Shown here: positions 53,277 to 56,625 of the stretch, piece by piece
Position numbering within the stretch: position 1 is the first letter of the stretch
How the letters are laid out: the number at the start of each line of letters is the position of its first letter
From: an uncultured Roseovarius sp.
Lineage (GTDB): Bacteria > Pseudomonadota > Alphaproteobacteria > Rhodobacterales > Rhodobacteraceae
Assembly (NCBI GenBank): GCA_934501475.1
Contig: CAKSUL010000005.1
Coordinates: 1 to 56,625, forward strand
Reading direction: 5' to 3'
DNA length: 56,625 bases
Notes under the pieces: model-generated
The model's input: only the letters and a program-made list of their open reading frames with translations
Databases searched by the model: none
What the model was told of the DNA's origin: nothing
Program-made: the position numbers and the translations under genes

Positions 53277-54484
53277 CGGGGGCCCCTGGGCTAGGTCTGA
53301 AACATGCCGGGCCAGCCCGGTCACGCGGTGACGGACGCATATCCGATCTGCGGGCGGGGGCAAAGGGTGTCTGGGCTGATTCCTGCAAATTGCGGGGCCG
53401 CCGCCGCCGTGACCTTGCGGAACCCTGCCGCGTTGGCGGTGCCAGGTAGGTGCCATATCGGTGCCGATGGGTGATCAGGGGCCGGACGCGGTGCCGCGCA
53501 CCCGTCACATCATGGCCAGGCCGGACAGTTTTCGGGGTCTGGGCCGCGGGAATCACCGGCACATGAACCACATCGACGATGGAGCCCCGGTGGCGCCCCG
53601 GCGCGGCTGGCGATCGGCCTGAGCGGCGCGTCACATTTCCCCCATGATTATGCGGCGGATGCTGAACAATCCCTGGGTTCGAACTGGATTGTGTCACAAT
53701 TCGAACCCAAGGTGACGTAACGGAAGGCAATTCACCCTTAGGCTGAGTGGCGTAATGGCCGATACCTCGAAACACGGTTGAAACCTGACTTCCTGGACAA
53801 GAATTGATCTCAGATTGCAACTCAGGGATGATAATATCTTACATAATGTCGCCGCGGGATGCCCCGCCCGCCGGGCTGACTGGGCCAGAATGTCGCACTG
53901 TGCGGGCGGCGCGGGCCAGGGTGGGGGCGTTTCGCGGGCTCTCCATAAGTATCGGTTTTTTATTAACCTTAATCAGGGCTTTTCGAAAATTTGAGTAAAT
54001 ATGCGTTGACAGATCGTCGACCGATGAGGCACGGTCCCCGAGTAACGGATGAATTGCGGCGGGAATGTGGAGGTTCGCCAACAGAAGTTCAGGGGAATTG
54101 GGGATAGAAAGCGGACCGTTGTCCCGCTGACCGTATTTGGAACCGCCCGACACGCCGAAACAAGGGCCGCCGGGGGCAAAACCAAAGCGGATGGGGCGAA
54201 CAGGGATCGCGAAGAAAATTTCAATTTTGGAACATATCAGCCGTGCGCAATCGCATTGCGCCGAGTGATGACCTGTACCCAAACCTCTTTGAGTGATGCC
54301 GGTGATGTAACATCGGGGCCGTAGATCTTGTGCCAGCCCACCACCTGCATCGCCAGACAAGAAATCATGAGCCCGGCCAATCTGGTCGGGCTACCGCACA
54401 TATGCGCCCGGCCTTGCCGGCGCTGAAGAATAACGCGCAAGCCCTGACGGCACATCGCGCAGAAAATCTGAAAAGGAACGTACC
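53277..54484. other. 1.2-kb region without a recognisable gene, holding a nested inverted repeat
   Basis: No ORF here has convincing protein character on either strand; the longest (173 codons, minus) looks like chance. The second half is visibly richer in A and T than the rest of the window. At 53674-53709 TGGGTTCGAA and TTCGAACCCA form perfect arms around ATTGTGTCACAAT (53688-53700), itself a perfect 13-bp palindrome. The gap must hold the RND operon promoter (minus) and the adhesin promoter (plus). It resembles no complete tRNA, although GGGTTCGAA recalls a T-arm. Confidence 0.6.
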
Positions 54485-54754
54485 ATGGCCAATCTGGATC
54501 TCAACGGCGCTGCAACCGGCGAAGACAACACTGCCTATTTCGAAATCGGCGTAAATGACGGGTGGGGTGTTGGTGAGGGTGTCCTGATCAGCCCGGACGC
54601 GACGTTGGACGATGGTGGCGTAGCTATCCAGCAGATCCGGGTGGCATTCACAGGCGGCGGTCCTAATGGGGCTGAGCGGCTTGTAGCTATGGGCCCGCTT
54701 CCCGATGGGCTGATCGCAGGTTTTTTTAGGGAGTATTCTTACTATCTCTCGTAA
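54485..54754 (+). CDS. N-terminal segment of a VCBS/cadherin-like giant adhesin (frame ends after a T7 run)
   Basis: 89-codon frame with a good ribosome site (AAAAGGAACG before the ATG). It begins like type I-secreted repeat adhesins, with no signal peptide: MANLDLNGAATGEDNTAYFE, then a beta-rich first module (QQIRVAFTGGGPNGAERL). After seven T at 54721-54727 this frame reads 9 more codons and stops at 54754. Dropping one T would join it to the long open frame that follows, with protein-like sequence right across the junction (GSILTISRNGLGNVTTADF). So this is probably the start of the adhesin, disrupted, phase-variable, frameshifted in translation, or affected by a sequencing error. Confidence 0.6.
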   Translation: MANLDLNGAATGEDNTAYFEIGVNDGWGVGEGVLISPDATLDDGGVAIQQIRVAFTGGGPNGAERLVAMGPLPDGLIAGFFREYSYYLS

Positions 54755-56625
54755 TGGTTTGGGCAATGTAACTACAGCCGATTTTGAGACCGCGTTGCGG
54801 CAGGTGTATTATCAGAACCAGATGAGCCCGCCGGTTGCGAACGTAGTGACCTTCACCGTTCAGCTTACTGATGCCTCAAACACTTCCGACCACCAGACCG
54901 TGACCATGACGCTGAACACCTCGCCCGTGGGCGTCGATGACACCAATGCCGGCGATGACGTGATCGAGGGCCATGATGGCGTGACCTTCGATGCCATAGC
55001 GACAGGCAATGTGCTGACCAACGACACCGACGCCGAGTTGCACACGCTGAGCGTGACGTCTGTCATTTCCGTGTCCGAGAACGCGGCGCTCGCCCCGGAT
55101 GGGGTAACCGCACTGACCGGCAAATACGGCAGCCTGGTGATGGATACCGACGGCACCTACACCTATACACTGGACGACGAGGATCCGGACACCAATGCAC
55201 TGACACAGTGGGAATCCGTCTCGGATGTGTTCACCTATATGGTCGATGACGGCAATGGCGGCAGCGATACCGCAACCCTGACGATCAACATCACCGGCAC
55301 CAACGACGGCCCCGTGGCCGTGGCCGACACCAATGCCGGCGATGCCGTGATCGAGGCCGGCGACGGCGTGCCCGGCGATGCCTCCGCGACCGGCAATGTT
55401 CTGGACAACGACACGGACCCGGATGCGGGCGAAACCGCAACACTGGTGGTGATCGGGGCCGCCGTGGGCAATGTCACGGGGCTGCTGACCGGCTCGCTCG
55501 ATACGGTCCTGACGGGGACATATGGCACACTGACGATTGGTGCGACTGGTGTCTATACCTACACGCTGGACGACACCGCAGGCGGCGCGGCGGACATGCT
55601 GTCGGGCACGCAGTCCGGTACGGATGTGTTCTCCTACACGGCCAAGGACGTCAATGGCACGACCTCGACCTCGACCCTGACGATCACCGTTCAGGGCAGC
55701 AATGACGCGCCCACGGTGGTTGGCGCATTGACCGGCAGCGATGACGATCAGGGCATCCAGTTGTTCGATCTGCTGGACGGCGCCACGGATGTCGATGCGG
55801 GCGACACCCTGTCGGTCACCAACCTTGTCGTGACATCCAGCAATGGCGCGCGCGTCGATGTGGGCGCGCTGTCCTATCCGCTCAGCGGGGCGGGCAATGG
55901 CACGCTGACCTTCGACGCCAGCCAGTTCGACGATCTGCGCATCGGCGATACCGAGGTGCTGACCTTCTCCTACGACATCGTGGATGGCAATGGCGGCACG
56001 GTCGCGCAGACCCTGACGCTGACCTTGACCGGCACCAATCAGGCCCCGGTGATCGAGGCATCGCCCGACGATACCGGCAGCGTGACCGAAAACGGCGACG
56101 GCACCAACGGCGTCTATAGCGCGACCGGCCAGATCGCCTTTACCGAAAGCGAATTGGGCGACAGCCATTCGGTCACCGCATTCGCCGATGGCGGCGGGGT
56201 CGGCTATTACGGCGCGCTGCTGGCGGGGCTCAGCAACACGGCGACGACCGATCTTGACGGCGAGGTCAGCTGGACCTTCTCGATCACCAAACCGGCCCAG
56301 ATCGCTGCGCTGGAATCCCTTTCTGCAGGTCAGACCATCGTTCAGACCTACACCGTCACCATCAATGACGGGCAGGGTGGTGTGGTCTCGCAACCGGTGA
56401 CCATCACGATCACCGGCACCAATGACGGCCCGGTGATCACCAGCCCGACAGACCAGCAAACCGTGAGCGAGGCCGAAGGCCAGACCGGCTTGGGCGCGCC
56501 CGCACTGGCGCTGAACGGCAGCTTTGACTTTACCGATGTGGACCTGACCGATATCGGCCACAGCGCGGATCATTCCGTCGCCATTTCCGGCGATGCGGGC
56601 GGGTTCGCGGCGTCGGGTGATGTTG
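54726..56625 (+). CDS. VCBS/cadherin-like repeat adhesin, main part (partial, continues past the right edge)
   Basis: This frame is open from the T-run at 54726 to the end of the window, 633 codons, with no stop. It is made of tandem beta-sandwich modules of the VCBS/cadherin-like type: repeated NDTDAELHTLSVTSV-like openings, GTYTYTLDD, DVFTYMVDDGNGGSDTATLT and ITGTNDGPVA closings, roughly 100-130 residues each, acidic and Asp/Gly/Thr-rich with many likely Ca2+ sites. Such proteins are usually exported by type I secretion and used for attachment or biofilm. If not joined to the upstream frame, a start could be the ATG at 54822. No secretion genes are in view. Confidence 0.8.

Noticed and set aside
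53674..53709. tRNA gene or tRNA-derived attachment site suggested by GGGTTCGAA
   Set aside because: No acceptor stem, D-arm or anticodon arm can be fitted on either strand; only the T-arm-like string is present, and no integrase gene is near.
53839..54360. 173-codon minus-strand frame in the long gap
   Set aside because: No good ribosome site, no domain, mixed composition; treated as non-coding.
54876..56573. 565-codon minus-strand frame over the adhesin
   Set aside because: Repeated GIGVGHGHG-like text is just the antisense of Asp/Gly/Thr-rich VCBS repeats.

Overview
The window is about 56.6 kb of GC-rich, tightly packed bacterial DNA. It most likely comes from a member of the Rhodobacteraceae/Roseobacter group of Alphaproteobacteria. 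The pointers are a GapR-type (DUF2312) protein, a MocR-type TauR next to tauXY and xsc, a hutF/hutG-type histidine pathway, an ScfR-type regulator, and a betaine-style cluster built from Rieske oxygenases and trimethylamine-dehydrogenase-like flavoproteins. No rRNA, tRNA, CRISPR array, insertion sequence or phage gene was seen.

Layout. (1) 1-7.4 kb: a Tat-exported branched-chain amino acid/amide-type binding protein (cut by the left edge) diverges from an ScfR-type (short-chain fatty acyl) regulator. This is followed by a stand-alone receiver protein, a small membrane protein and a large SLC5-symporter/histidine-kinase fusion, coupled by start/stop overlaps, and then an orphan FliM-like protein. 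(2) 7.4-8.1 kb: a small membrane protein and GapR. (3) 8.2-15.2 kb: a taurine/sulfonate module on the minus strand (tauX, tauY, xsc with a clear intrinsic terminator, a YeiH-type exporter and a cupin), with divergent tauR and two candidate TauR boxes. (4) 15.3-27.5 kb: a histidine utilisation regulon. It has hutC, the minus-strand operon hutI-hutH-hutG-(CoA transferase)-(acyl-CoA dehydrogenase)-hutU, divergent hutF with a near-perfect palindrome in the shared promoter, and hutD. A CorA-type transporter and a small secreted protein lie between hutC and hutU. (5) 27.6-29.9 kb: a YbaN-like protein, moeA and a small decayed gene. (6) 30.0-48.1 kb: a catabolic island for an unidentified N-methylated or polyamine-like amine. 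It has two BetI-like TetR regulators, a class III aminotransferase, a complete PotABCD-type importer, two Rieske oxygenase alpha subunits, a SAM methyltransferase, a flavin amine oxidase and three FMN/4Fe-4S/FAD proteins of the trimethylamine dehydrogenase superfamily. (7) 48.1-53.3 kb: an RND efflux pump with two membrane-fusion proteins. (8) 53.3 kb to the end: about 1.2 kb of apparently non-coding DNA, then a large VCBS/cadherin-like adhesin. Its first 78 codons are separated from the rest by a one-base frame change at a run of seven T, and it continues past the right edge.

How the parts fit together. The window reads as a set of catabolic islands for marine-type nitrogen and sulfur compounds: taurine to sulfoacetaldehyde to acetyl phosphate plus sulfite (with export), histidine to glutamate plus formate, and a methylated amine taken up by PotABCD and probably stripped of methyl groups by Rieske and flavoprotein demethylases. 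Three points stand out. The amine island carries the same 18-bp palindrome in front of both the aminotransferase gene and the Rieske2-potBCA-Rieske1-methyltransferase operon (15 of 18 bases identical), which joins two separated units into one regulon. The hut operon contains a CoA transferase and an acyl-CoA dehydrogenase that could feed a reduced urocanate analogue such as imidazole propionate into HutU. Two of the flavoproteins keep the covalent-FMN cysteine of trimethylamine dehydrogenase but have changed its aromatic substrate cage, so their substrate is probably not trimethylamine. All functional calls come from reading sequence and remembered family features; no database search was run.
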